Shown piece by piece: positions 20,753-32,289 of a stretch of 64,000 nt of DNA (position 1 is the stretch's first letter; each line of letters starts with the position of its first letter). Under the pieces are notes generated by a model that was given only the letters and a program-made list of their open reading frames with translations, ran no database searches and had not been told where the DNA came from. Origin of the DNA: Laccaria trichodermophora (Eukaryota; Basidiomycota; Agaricomycetes; Agaricales; Hydnangiaceae); contig JACTVC010000023.1 in the NCBI GenBank assembly GCA_018417955.1, positions 924,762-988,761 of the forward strand, written 5' to 3'. The position numbers were made by a program, and so were the translations under genes.

Positions 20753-23700
20753 CTAACCCCCATTCTCAACAGGCGTCCCAGCCCGAATCAACCCCAACTC
20801 CACATCCCCCTCAACCCTCTGATCCACCATCCCCGTCCCCGTCCCTCCCGACCCAACGCCAAAGAAAGCCCTCAAATTCCCCACACTCCCACTTCGACTC
20901 GCACTAACCGGCACACCCTCATCCACGAACCGCACAGACCGTGAAGGCGACGCTTCCCTCGTAGGCGGCCTGGAATGCAGTGCCCGGAGCGAGTCGATCC
21001 GTTGGTGGCGTAATGAGCTTTCTGCCGTCCCAGGACGGGTATGCGCTGCTGAGGAGGGCGCCGTGGATGGGCGTGACATGCGTGACGCTGCTGTACCCAG
21101 TCTAGTCTTCCCATGTCCGTGCCCGGTCCTCTGCGCCAACGCAGGCTGCTGGCGGCCCCTCGACTCCCCAGTACCTGCAACACCAGGAGGAACCTGCCGG
21201 CCCCTCAACTCCTCATCCGCACCTGCAGTCGCCCCAGCGGCAACCATAAAAGGCAAACCCTGCGCTTGCCCAGTCGAGTTTCGTCGATGAATAGATCCCC
21301 TACGTCGAGTCGCCGCCCGAATGGAGAATTTCCGTGGTTTCTTCCTCCCGTGCGAATATGTCGACCCCTCTGCATGAGCATGGCCCTCTGCTGACGTTCC
21401 CTCGCCGTGATCATGTTCTTCCCCGTTGCTCCTCTCCGAAGCCCACCCTTCGTCTTCCTCGTCAGTGCCCTCCTCAAACACCAGATCCGTAGTGGAATGG
21501 CGCGCATGATCTGCCGCACCTCGAGAACGATCTCCTCCCCGCGAGGGGGACACAGCATGCGCTAATTTCTGCCAATCCTTTGCGATAATCTCGCCAGCGT
21601 TGTGTTTGAGATCGTGCAAAAAGGCGGCCTTGCTCCCTGCCCCGTGAGGGGCCTCTGGGTCGTCGTCCAGAACTGTGACTTCGACCTACAAGGCGAGATA
21701 TTATCAGTATCAGAACCAATCGACGGGAGAAAGAGGGTGAGAAAGACTCAAAAAGGAGAGTAAACGCTATGTGAAGGGGAAGGAGGAGAGGATAACGACG
21801 CAAGGATTGGGAAAAGGAGAACTCTGCATGAAGGAAAGGAAGGGAAACCACGCAGTCCTCCCAGAACCAAACCAAAGGAAGAAAACAAGACAAGAGAAAG
21901 GTAACGCACATCATCCCCCGCTTCCCTCTTCGTCTCAACAACCCTCTGTCTGCCTTCCCTCCACTCCATCACCATGTCATCCCCGTCCGGTGGGACTTGC
22001 TTTCTGTAATCTTCTCGAGGTGCTTGCCGCCTAAAATGTTTCTCCTGCGGAAACTCCCCAGATCCTTGCCGAGGAGGATACTCCCAATCCCCCTTATACT
22101 CCCCCACATCCACACTCCGCAACTCCTGACTCTGTCCCAACTTGGTCCCATCATCGCTACTCCCTTCCTCTCCCTTCTCACCAAACTCCTCATCCTCCTT
22201 CTCGCCCAAATCCTCACCATCGCCCAAAACGGCGGTACTCCCATCACTCTTCTCCTTCATCCCCATCCCCCTCTCCAAGTCCTCGTCGCTCCTATCCCGA
22301 TTGATGACGATATCCTCCGGAGCGGTGACTCTGACTGCTTGGGTTGTCCAATCGGGGATACTAGCGTGCCTAGACCACGTCCTCGACACAGAATGTACCC
22401 TCCTACCCAAGGAGAAAGAGGGGATGGATAGGCCGTGTACGGCGATGGAGCATAGGACCATGAATGCCACAATGGGTTGGATCGTTTCTTCCAGGAGGGT
22501 AATTTGGGCTAGGGAGTGGTGTGTAGGGGAGGAGTGTGAGGCTTCGAGGGATTCGCGGATGATTTGGGTTGCGAGCGTTGATATGAATATCCCACCTATC
22601 GTCCATCAATCAGTAAAAGACCAAGGGGGGAGGAAGGCAAGAAAGCCCACCAATCCCAATAGGCCCAAAATGTCCACAAAACACCGACTCCCTAAAATTC
22701 TTAATATCTGGTATCCACCTATAACACGCAATGATAACCGGTATCCTCCTCAACAGCAACACAAGCAACGCAACCACAATCAACCTCCACACGCTCAACG
22801 TCAACGCCGCATCCTGGAATTTGTTAAACGGCATCCAAGCACCTACGAATATAAACGCAGCGACGTTGAATAGAGTATCAATCACGCTTGAAAAGACCGA
22901 TTCTTCCGTTTGACGATTAAAGAACCCGTCCCATGCGAAAGCGGTGCCGCAGAAAAAGGCAGCGAGGAGGTCGTCTGAGCCGAGGAGGGTTGTTACGCCT
23001 ATGGTGAGCATGGCGAGGGAGACGTATTGGGCTACGTAGGAGTGTCGGTCGATTAGGTCGTGGCGTTGGCAGAATTTCATGAGGTGGCGGAAGCTGAAGC
23101 CCAAGAGGGAACCGAGGACTGCGCCGAGGACGATCTGGTCTGATGGGATGAGTACGTGCGTGGGTGGCAGAGTAAAAGGGAAAACTCACAAAGCCAGAGA
23201 ATGAGGAACCAATCTCGGATAGCTGCACCCGTAGAAGCGTCCAAGGTGAGGTAGAGGGCGATGAAGAGGAAGGGGAACGCTGCGCCGTCGTTACACCCAC
23301 TCTCTGCAGCCAGTAAGTGTCGAATGTGGGCTGGGACGTGTTTGTCTGCCCATTTACCGCCTACGACTGCAGCTGCTAGGATGGGGTCTGTAGGCGTGAG
23401 GCATGCAGCTACTGCGAGACTTGATAGGAAGTTTAAGCCGGGGATTAAGGCGCAGATTAAGCCTGCTGATACGAACCATCCCTGATGGGTGTCGCGTGCG
23501 TGAGCAATTAATAGAAGAAAGGTAGGGCAAAGGGGACGAACCCAAGTCATGACAGGGACGAGGAGGAAGAATAGTGATTTCCAGTGTCGTAACATGTAAG
23601 CTTTTGGAAGCTCGACTCCGATAGCGAATACGCCAATGGCGAGTACGACGCGAGTGAATTCGAGGGTGATCATGTTGGTTGCTTCTGTTGATCCGTTGCC

Positions 23701-24097
23701 CCACGCGCGAGGGTTGAATATGTCGAGTGCGTAAGGACCTTTAACTCCGGGTAAGTTTTGAGGCTGGTTGGAGGAGAGGAGACGAACCGATGATGATACC
23801 GAAAATAAAAGCCCAACATGCCTCTCCGATGTACAACTGCGCATGTGAGTGGGACGTATGACAAGAGGGAGAAAGATGCGCACTCTTTCTCGTAAAAAGA
23901 GGGAAAACATGCCAAACTACATCTTTGTCAGCTGCGTTCATCCGAAAGCCATTTGAAAGACGCGCACCAAAACGATGAACCCGCCGAGACAGGCATAGAT
24001 GATATGGGGAGTCGTAACATCGAACTTTGCAGAAAGGAAAGGTCAGTGTACACCACTAGACCATATATACATACCCACGTACAGGATGAAAAGTCAT
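20753..24097 (-). CDS. plasma-membrane Na+(K+)/H+ antiporter, NHA1/SOD2 type
   Basis: Nine exons on the minus strand splice in frame to 916 residues: 24083-24097, 23968-24024, 23884-23916, 23788-23836, 23542-23738, 23190-23481, 22651-23139, 21910-22595 and 20753-21685. The first exon encodes only MTFHP and joins FDVTTPHIIYACLGGF, the family's usual start. Hallmarks include LYIGEACWAFIFG, FLSSLAVAACLTPTDPILAA, the ion-binding ESGCNDGAAFPF segment, FCGTAFAWDGFFNRQTEESV and WMPFNKF. About 12 helices are followed by a long, charged, probably cytoplasmic tail (from about residue 470) rich in Asp/Glu, His and Ser. The family exports Na+ or K+ in exchange for protons and handles salt and pH stress. 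Most introns are 47-60 nt; the last is 224 nt and is the least certain junction. The gene appears intact. Confidence 0.88.
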
Positions 24098-24464
24098 GAC
24101 GTCGTGATGGTCGACGCAAGTCGTGCACGTAGGCAAATGGCGATAATCCCTCACTCAAGCAAAGGGCCAGGGGTAGCCCAAGTAAGTACCGGCGGCAGAG
24201 CAGAAAGGAGAAAGAAGAATGAGTCGACTTGAAATCTCGACTCTTAGGAAAAAATAAAAGAAAAACGAAGGGGTCGTTAAGGGAGGTGGAGTGGAATGAA
24301 AAAGTAGCAAAACCGCATGAAAGGTTTTACTTTATAATTGACCCTGCCTCTTTTGGGTCAGTTCCACGTGATCAACGCCGTTCTTCCGGCTCCGTGACCG
24401 CAGTTTGTGCATGGGTGTTCTTGGCGTGTTTTCGCTTTTGAGCTTGCTTTTGCCCATTGCCCTC

Positions 24465-24504
24465 CTCGACGCTCACTTTCCGAGGAATTTGGGTGAGCGT
24501 CGAG
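24465..24504. other. perfect 12-bp inverted repeat with 16-nt loop
   Basis: CTCGACGCTCAC (24465-24476) is repeated in reverse complement (24493-24504) upstream of the antiporter gene. It could be a dyad regulatory site or a hairpin. Its function is unknown. Confidence 0.4.
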
Positions 24505-25564
24505 TAATACCGTATACGAGTCTGAAGCTCATTCAAATTCTCAAGTCGTTTCAGATCTTGGAGAACCAGGGTCAGGGCTGATTTTTTTTTTCTTCCTTCC
24601 TCGTTTCCTTATCACCACACAGGTACTCGCTCATCTTCCTTCAAACCCCATTCTCCTCATTAATCTCCCCCTTCAGAAGTCTTCACTTCATGAACGTTCG
24701 ACATTTTTCATCGTTCTGACAGATATCGCGATAACTTATCAGCCAAGTATTGCTAAGCCTCCTTATACCCACTCTGACGCAATTTTTCTTGTCGTTGTGC
24801 CCTTATTGATCCCGGTTCATGATCAAGCTTCCAAGGACCAAGGGGACCAAGGATTAAAAAAAACATGTGGGATTGATCGCCGGCGTCCCTTCCGACTCCC
24901 GAGTTTGTTACCTCGCTCCCTCGTAATCAAGGTTGACGGTACCAGAGGGACGAATCGATGAAAGTAAGAGTCCTCATTTCAAGCAGAACGTAAATCAACT
25001 CACCTCTCAAGCTCAAGCGCTCAAGTCTAACGTCAACTCTCCCACATTCAAGATTGTATCAAAGCACAAGAAAGGCACCTAGGGCCTAAGCAAACCTCTA
25101 AAGTTCTTGTGTCTTATCTAACTTTCACCACGCTCTGAGCCTAAGCTTCTAAGCACACTGTTAACCTTCGCCACATCCTTGGCAAGCATGCATCCTCCTC
25201 TTCAAAGCTAACACGTTCCACGAGACGAGGGGACGGAACCTAAACGCTGAACGGAATAATCAATCTCTTCACCTCTGAATTCGCCGGGTACCGAGCCGGA
25301 AGTTGAAGGAAACAACCACCATTTGAGCGGACCGATCCCCAGCTCCACTCATGCATGACCACCAACGGGCATTAAATATTCGCCCCCTTCCCCACGACAA
25401 ATTTACGTCCGGCGTTCATTTCAATGTTCATGCAAGCATGCTTTACCTGTTTTAGGCGCTCTGCATACGCGCTTCCGTACCTCGTAAGTACTAGGAGACG
25501 TCAGGTGATGATGGGGTACTATGGAGGGTCTTAGCAATGTGCGTCCAGGTGAGTTTTGGTGAGT
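24505..25564. other. no gene seen
   Basis: Intergenic DNA between the antiporter and the duplication array, with no supported feature. Confidence 0.45.
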
Positions 25565-26956
25565 GTTATATTTTAGGTCTCAAAATCAAAGGAAGAACGA
25601 AAATTCAGGACGATATTATGCGATGATGGGCTCCCTCCTACCTTCACACACAGAAGCCATTTTCGAAATCCAGCTGCTTTTCTAAAATGGCTGGGTCACA
25701 TCATGCATACCATTGATCATCGAGCCGAGTCTATTTCACGGAGGCGGTCCTGCACGTTAACAAATTGGAGGTACGTATTTCATCCATCTAGACACACCCG
25801 CGTATAAAAACAAAGTTAGATGATCGCATTTCCCTCAATTTGGATGAATGTATTTCGACGGGACACCGTTCACGCGTGTTCAGTACTCACTGCCACGGCT
25901 GACAGGGATCGGGGCCGTTATTTTCTGGCCATGATGAGGCTCTCTATCGTGAGTCAGAGCCATAAAATGTCGTTGAGGGGTTTAATAATATTAAGGGCCG
26001 ACGTCCTGCCACATAGGTTTTTATCTTATGTCGCCTCCGGAACCCATCCCATCATCAGCGCATGACTCATGCCGGGGTCAAGTTTCCCAGCCATGACTTG
26101 ACAGCGTATTGTTGCTGGGGTGAGGTATTTGAGCTTGAGCGTTGACGTCTCGGCTTTCAAGCAGGCATCATCAATAATTATCGACGTCTCATTCATGGAT
26201 AGCTTTCCGGCTGGGACTCTCGCACCTTGAGGGAAATCATGGCAGCATGCTCCCTCCCTCCGGTCACCAACAGCTGGCATACCCAAACTCGAATAATGAT
26301 GGCTTTGGATAAAATGCAGGGTACCCACCTCCTAAATCCAAATGATCGCCTTCACTTAATAATGCGTGAACCTCCCGACGGCGTGGGTGATCCGAGTCTC
26401 TTCTGGGATCGAGCATCATTTTAGGAGAGTTTATAGACGGCTACAGGACGGGGCCTTCGACTTGGCAATTGACTCCCTCCCACGTCGATTACTTGGCATG
26501 AACTATTTGCTGTACGCTTCATTCCCTCAGTTTTCGAGCGCGCCCTCCTCCATGTCTACATGCCGGAAGCTAAGCTAGTAACACACGATGCCGTGTTCCA
26601 TGTGCATGCTTAACCTTCAGGCTTCCGACTTTATAATCCCCTTCAAGTATTCCCCGCGGACGAGAAACTCATCGAAGGTCACCACTAACACACTTGCGCT
26701 GCGTTGTATTCTCGCAATCAAGTTGGAGCTTCGAATTCTTGGGCTTCCATATACAAACACCTAACGCATAACACCTGATGACGCTTATCATCGTCTATAC
26801 TTGACCTTTAAGGTGGAAGTAGTCGTAGCAGTAGAAGCATTGCGTTCATTTACCTTCAGTCGCTTCAAGATTTTGATTCATGAATAACCTACTTGGATTT
26901 CTTTACGCCAACTTTTTCAGTTTGCTATATAACTTTACAAATTAGAGCGTTTGCAC

Positions 26957-27028
26957 TCCAGTATGGTGTAACGGCTAACATTACTGCCTTTCACGCAGTA
27001 GCTCGGGGTTCGATTCCCCGTACTGGAA
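26957..27028 (+). tRNA. tRNA-Glu (anticodon TTC)
   Basis: The 72-nt cloverleaf is complete. The acceptor arm TCCAGTA (26957-26963) pairs with TACTGGA (27021-27027), with discriminator A at 27028. The anticodon arm is ACTGC-CTTTCAC-GCAGT with anticodon TTC. The T arm is CGGGG-TTCGATT-CCCCG. It has no intron and no encoded CCA, as expected for a nuclear gene. All stems pair perfectly, unlike the copy in unit B. Confidence 0.93.
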
Positions 27029-28001
27029 TTGCAACTTTCATGTGCACCGATTATTTTATTATTTGCTACCAACGAAACCAAAATAATCCGTGCGTCCGAA
27101 ACCTACCTACCAAGTAAGTAAGACTAACAATTACGTACAATTTACAAAGCTTGAATAATGAGGCCGCAAAACCAAGACTAACAATGCGCAAACTCAAATT
27201 CCCTGTTGAACATGAGGTGCGAGAGCCCCGTCTGAAACGCGTATCCCCCTTCCCATTTTTTTGATAATTTGACACTACATGTATTTTGTCCCTCCCATGC
27301 CCCCGAGATTAAAACGACAGCATGACCAGATCATGATGCTTGAGGCGACTTTTGAGGGTTGAACTTGTGTGAATGAGATGAAGGGAAACTTCGACTTTTT
27401 GATTTTTATTGTCTTCACTTTAACGGATTCGGTTACTTGGTTTACAGTGAAGGAGGTGGAACTCAACGTGAAGCATGGCGTTAATGCATTGCGTTAGATG
27501 AAATTGAGCCAACGTAAAAGCAAAGAGCGAGGCAACGCGTCGGCTAAAATTCATCGCGGAACGACACCTTGGCGCGATCTAAACCGCTATCATGATCACG
27601 GAAAGCCTAAAACACCAAATCGTTTTCTAAAAATCGTGCGCGCAAAACGTACAGCGGCCTACCAAAGGAGAGTAATATCCCGGTCTAAGTCCCAACCTAT
27701 TGTTGAATGATTCCGTCTCTCCCTCCTTCCCTCGTAATAATTTTAGGGCTGCGTCATTTCTGGTAAATTATCATGTTCCTCTAACAAATCCGGGATCCCT
27801 GGCCTGAACAACTTAGCCTGAAGGAAGTTGTTGAAGCGATCAACGCAGAGGGCTGGTTAGGCTCGCGCTCATAGGCCGCAAGGACGGGTAGTCCGTTATC
27901 ATCACGCTGACATAGCAGGAATGTATTATTTACTTCAAGGGCTATTGCAATCATACACAGAAGAAACAAGGTGGACAAGCATGATGAACAACGCATGTGA
28001 T

Positions 28002-29590
28002 TCACTCCTCGTCCGAATCCTTCTCAACAAACGCATCAAATTCTCGATTCTTCAACGTCGCAGAAGAAAGATAGTACTGCTCCTCGACCTTTTGAATGCC
28101 GACAGTTTCTCCAGTGAGCCAAGAGCTAGTCGCCAGAATATAAATCATCTGCCGGTCGTCATGACCAAGAGGTACGTTCCGATCCATTTCAAAGTCCTGC
28201 CAAGCATGAAAGAACAGCGCCAAAAGACCGCCTGTCATGACCATTCCAAAATTCGGATATTCGTAGATGAACAACAGAAGAGACGCTAGGAAAGTCATCG
28301 AGTATTGCATTCCGCACTCGGCAAAGTGGGCGAAGCGATAGATGCCTTTGGATGGCTCGAGATATCCAGTTTCGAAGATGACGAGCTCTAGATGGTGGGG
28401 AAAGAGGAAGAGCGTGGCTCCGGTTGCTACGCACCAGGGTAGGAAGAAAATTACACGAATTGCAGACATGGCGACGGCGTGGAAGACGAAATCGGGGTAT
28501 CTAGGCTCGTAGTCATCGGTCAGAACGGATGAAGGGGTTACTTTGGGTACAAGGTTAGGCTCTAAGCCTGTGGGGTATGCGTCGTCGACGGTGAGCTAAC
28601 AGAGGTTTGTAAGCGGCGCATATAGTAGATGAAACTAACCAAACCTGATTCTGAGAGTCGGTGGAAAGGCTCTCCACCAAAATGGGTCCGTTCGGCAGGG
28701 TATAGATGGTCTGTGAAGAGTGTTTTGGTCAATATTACTCGAAAAGAGGACGTAAATTACCGCCGCCGGTTGGGTATCGATATCGGGAGAAGAAAAGTAA
28801 GGTGAACTGGTATCGTCCTGGCTGATGTATCCGGAAGAGAAAGCACGCGGTAAAAGATCACCAGACTATACCGACCTGTGAGCGCTAACATAAAACCTGG
28901 GAACTCGACTCGCCTCGCTCGGCTGGGGAACAGTGGTGCTGCCTTCTAAATCCAATGCAGGAGGTTCCACGCGGTCCTCCTTGTGAGACGAAGTCAGGAA
29001 AGTACCTCCAAAAGTAAATAACCCGGACCTCATTCGAATCCCCAAGCATAGCACCCGATTCTTGGTATAGCGGGGGAGGAGAAGGCGCGCGATTTGTAAT
29101 GTCTTCCAGGACCAATGACGACGACGTCTCCAACATCGCTTCCGGGACCAACGTCGTCGCCACCAGTTCCAACATTGCGTCTGGGGCTATCTGATGGATG
29201 GCTATGAAACGCTTCCGAAATTTGAAGAAACATGAAACAAACCTCAACCTCAACTACCCTTCGTTCCTCTAATTGCTGCGAAACCTGCGCGATATCCGCG
29301 CCTTTGCCTACAGCCTTTGAACCAAAGTACGAGTCTACTGCTGAGCCATCCATATCTCTCTCAAAAGCCTCGTGTATGCCCTGGTAGACATTGATGGGCA
29401 CATCTTGGTCCACAGGCGTCGTCAACGCCGAGGTAAATGGCGAATCGTCGGTCGTCTCTGAGTTGTTTCGCTCCATCTCCGTCAGCTCGACGAGACGGTA
29501 CTGCAGCACAATGGAGTGAGCGATCGCGTAGCTGGGCGAAATGGCGCTTACCTCCAGTATCGTATCAACGTTGTTCGTCGTCTCTGTCAT
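28002..29590 (-). CDS. duplicated multi-pass membrane protein, copy A
   Basis: I do not recognise a named family. Seven minus-strand exons fit: 29552-29590, 29243-29500, 29029-29190, 28932-28979 (3' edge uncertain), 28761-28865, 28645-28710 and 28002-28595, about 425 residues. The first ~225 residues are polar and probably disordered (MTETTNNVDTILE; LTEMERNNSETTDDSPFTS; DAMLELVATTLVPEAM). The last exon carries the conserved part: PRYPDFVFHAVAMSAIRVIF, a first membrane helix, LELVIFETGYLEPSKGIYRF, two more helices (SMTFLASLLLFIY and MVMTGGLLALFFHAW), then QDFEMDRNVPLGHDDRQMIY and an acidic end. Three to four transmembrane segments are predicted. The start is the ATG conserved in all copies; a more upstream ATG at 29656 is absent from copy B. 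The gene lies head-to-head with SSP2, now separated by an insertion. Confidence 0.68.
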
Positions 29591-30115
29591 TGCCGGCGGA
29601 GATGATGATGGTAAGAAAAGAAGAGCTGTCACGCGTGACCAAGAGTACTTAGCCATCGCCGCGATGGCTCACGAACGAGTTGATTCCTCAGGCATCGCAT
29701 TCGACTTCAGTGTCCCAGAAAATCAGTTTCCTGGTAAAGATTTGCGAGGGACTTGTTGGAATTCCGGGAGCTTTGCGAGCATGTGCAATGCGCCTGATAT
29801 ATCAATTAAGGTACATTTATTGTTTTTCCGGTTATTTCATCTGTATCCCCTTATATTTCGTAGACTACAGTATATATAGGAGAACTTGTATCGTAGTTAG
29901 CCATTCGTTTAGAGACAACCGGAAACTAGTCTCGATACCAGCCGTTATGGATATGTACACTATTGGGGTGTAATTATATACCATAACGTCTGGAAGGACT
30001 TTATCAGTACGTGACAGAGAACTTTTTCAAGCTCCGACATCACCTCAAAGAGGAAATTTACGACACGTGCTTTCGTTGATGCGCGTCCGTTGAGCACATC
30101 TCCACCTCGATTTCT

Positions 30116-31260
30116 ATGAGCGGAAGCAAGCGCGCTCACGACGAAAACCTACCAGCTACTCCACAGAACCGTTCCTTTACGTTTGTCGATGGCTTCGCAC
30201 CCAAAAAACCGCGTCTTTCTGCCAAGAACGCCCGCCAGTTTACCTCTCAAGAAATACAGAACATTCAACGAGATCGCGAACATCAGGAAATCGGTTGAGA
30301 CCTATGTAGGTCTATGGAGCCTATGTAGGGACCATAGCTTCATAGGTTCCCCCCCGATATATAGATTACATAGGTCAGTGAGTACCCTATGTAGGCTGGT
30401 GGTAGGTTGCCATACGTACTGTATCTCAACCCCCTTCTGCCGAAAATGTAGCTTCACCTCTTGCTGAGGTGCTCACTCTACCATCATTTTTCACAATGAT
30501 ATGTGACAATTTCGAAGATGATGATTCAACGAGTCTTCAAACTTTAATGACATGGGCAAGGGAAACTTAGTGAATAAATATTACATCTTTGGGGAATTGA
30601 ACTCAGAGTCTTATGGAGAGGCCTATACAAGAGATCAGTCATCACACATGCAATATTACAGTTAGTCTATAGGAGCCTTTGCAATATCTGGCTCTTTGCA
30701 CTATACATACCACTACTGCTGGGAAAACTTTTTATAAATTGTTCACCCAATGTTCACCTCCACTGCAAACAGTGAGAAGATGTGTCTAATAAATTGTGGC
30801 CCAGGGTAGCTTGTATCATATATACTGGTATTATGATCATAATTTCCCTCATACCCCATTGACTGTGATATCATGTCTCCATCATTCCAAATTTTTGATG
30901 AGGTGAAATTTATTTTGATAATCTACTGTAGGCTCAGAGTATTTTTTGTACCTACCATAGTCTACAGAGGTAATGATTAACCTATGTTGACCTACTGAGC
31001 CTATGGAGACTATGTAAATATAGCCAAACTACAGCCCAGAACTGTTTTCCTGATGAAGCCCAACGGCTAATGCAAGTGAGGGAGAAGGAAGAATTGGTGG
31101 CTAGGAAGAAGGAGGAGCTTGATGTTGAGCAGCTGAGAGTGGTTTGGCAGAGTATCCGAGGTGCAGGTTTCAAATCCTTGCATGACTACCTACACACCCT
31201 CTTCCATACCAGAGACCCCGTCCTTTCCGCTCAAGTCTCATGGATGCTCTCGTATCACGC
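30116..31260 (+). pseudogene. fragment of a basidiomycete transposon-associated protein
   Basis: A frame from the ATG at 30116 reads SGSKRAHDENLPATPQN, a Lys/Arg nuclear-like stretch, and FTSQEIQNIQRDREHQEI, then stops. From 31052 a related-looking helix-rich frame resumes with DEAQRLMQVREKEELVARKK, VVWQSIRGAGFKSLHDYL and VLSAQVSWMLSYHA and breaks off at about 31260, where a helicase fragment begins on the other strand. The second part resembles the N-terminal region of a large group of basidiomycete proteins I associate with DUF6589 and mobile elements. That assignment is from memory of motifs and is uncertain. About 750 bp of AT-rich DNA bounded by CTATGGAG-type repeats separates the two pieces. 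Confidence 0.4.
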
Positions 31261-31550
31261 TGTTGTTTGAATTGCTTTACCTGGTCTATCATCAGCGCTG
31301 TGAGGGGAGAAATTGTCAGGATTATCTCTGTTCCCGTCTCATCCAACAGCAGGGGAAGTGAAAAACACAGGGTCTTTCCACTGCCAGTCCCGACATCCAA
31401 AACTACGTCTTCGCCACATAGAACCGCACGTGGAACATCGAGTTGCCATTCAAATGGTCGCTTGTGGAAAATCTGGTTTGCTTTCTCCACCAGCTTCCCA
31501 ATATCTATTTCTTCTGGTTTGTAGGAGTGAACCTTCGAGAGGGAAACCAT
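31257..31550 (-). pseudogene. RecQ/DEAD-type helicase, N-terminal fragment
   Basis: From the ATG at 31550 the minus strand encodes about 98 residues of a superfamily 2 helicase. It has a Q-motif-like RPFEWQLDVPRAVL, Walker A DVGTGSGKTLCFSLPLLL and motif Ia SPLTALMIDQ. It then runs into unrelated sequence exactly where the plus-strand fragment ends (about 31257-31260). Motifs II to VI are absent, so no active enzyme can be made. Such RecQ-like genes are abundant in agaricomycete genomes and often lie in repeats. Confidence 0.6.
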
Positions 31551-32008
31551 GTTGAGGGGTGAATAGATAGGGAGAGGGGTTAGGAGTCACCGATTGAATT
31601 GAGGTCTCAGGTGATGAATAATATTCAAGATATACAACTGACAGAGGTGTACCGTTGTACATAAATTAAATTATCCTACGCCTGAATTATTTGAGGACTG
31701 CTTAAGCTCATTTTATATGTTTGTAGCATCCGGCGTGTACGCGACGCGAACGCATTCGCTGTTAATGGGCGCGTGTGGATGTGCACGTGCGGATTTCTTT
31801 CCTTTTACAGGTGATGTCGGGGTTCGAAAAAGTTCTCTCCTTGGTCGTGATGAAGTCCTACCAGTCTCCATGGTAGTAATTACCCGCTCACACATTCCAA
31901 ATACAGAACTTGCTCATCACGAAGATTGACGCATGCTGATTTGATTTCAACAGGAGTCAGGACTACCTCTCCACCCAATAAAGCTTACAACCAGAAGGCA
32001 CTTGCATC

Positions 32009-32065
32009 ATGGCGCCCGCTCCTGAGATAGGCAACGTCCACGCACACTCGTCGAAAAATGCACAG
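32009..32065 (+). other. exon-like leader with consensus 5' splice site
   Basis: In front of each SSP gene in units A, B and C (32009, 38376, about 46632) is a conserved ATG-led segment (ATGGCGCCCGCTC) that ends at CACAG|GTAAGTATC, a near-perfect donor. Unit A reads it as 19 codons in phase 0. Units B and C carry eight extra bases (TTGGCAGC) that change the phase, so it is unlikely to be protein-coding. It may be a 5' UTR exon with an upstream ORF, or a relic. Confidence 0.4.
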
Positions 32066-32161
32066 GTAAGTATCTTTCCATAATGTGGTCATGATCAGTC
32101 TTCAGAAGGATAAACATCTCATCCCAGATTTCTATCGCCTGACAGCCCTGGATAAGATGGA

Positions 32162-32168
32162 TATAAAA
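32162..32168 (+). promoter_or_regulatory. TATA box of SSP copy 2
   Basis: TATAAAA sits 128 bp upstream of the ATG at 32290, in the conserved context GATAAGATGGATATAAAAACCC. The same box is found at 38537 and 46793. Confidence 0.6.
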
Positions 32169-32289
32169 ACCCACTTCTTCTTATGCGGTACTCATTTCTA
32201 GCATATACTTACTATCCTGCAGTACGTCCCTTGATATCCCACCTTTGGTTCTCTACTTATGGTCAGACTCCAATCAGTAAAACACAACC

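Larger units (their letters stand above)
29754..31952. mobile_element. 2.2-kb insertion with LTR-like ends, gene fragments inside
   Basis: Units B (38327-38350) and C (46577-46600) read without interruption GAGGGACT-ACCTCTCC. In unit A the same site is split after GGACT (29749-29753), and the other half resumes with GGACT-ACCTCTCC at 31960. The inserted DNA begins TGTTG and ends CAACA (31948-31952), the usual TG...CA termini of LTR elements. It is followed by GGAGTCA and then the second GGACT, so a 5-bp target duplication with a 7-bp slip is the simplest reading. I found no pair of long terminal repeats, gag or pol. Inside are two truncated coding fragments in opposite orientation. It may be a chimeric non-autonomous element or nested insertions. 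Confidence 0.6.

Noticed and set aside
20872..22873. Several long open frames on both strands within the antiporter tail
   Set aside because: GC-rich overlap frames of exons 7 and 8; only one frame joins the antiporter core in phase.
29754..29998. A solo LTR ending at the next GGACT (29994-29998)
   Set aside because: The candidate would end in GGAA, not CA, and the empty-site comparison shows the foreign DNA continues to about 31952.
31717..31929. 70-codon plus-strand ORF at the end of the insertion
   Set aside because: No domain and no start context; not supported beyond chance.
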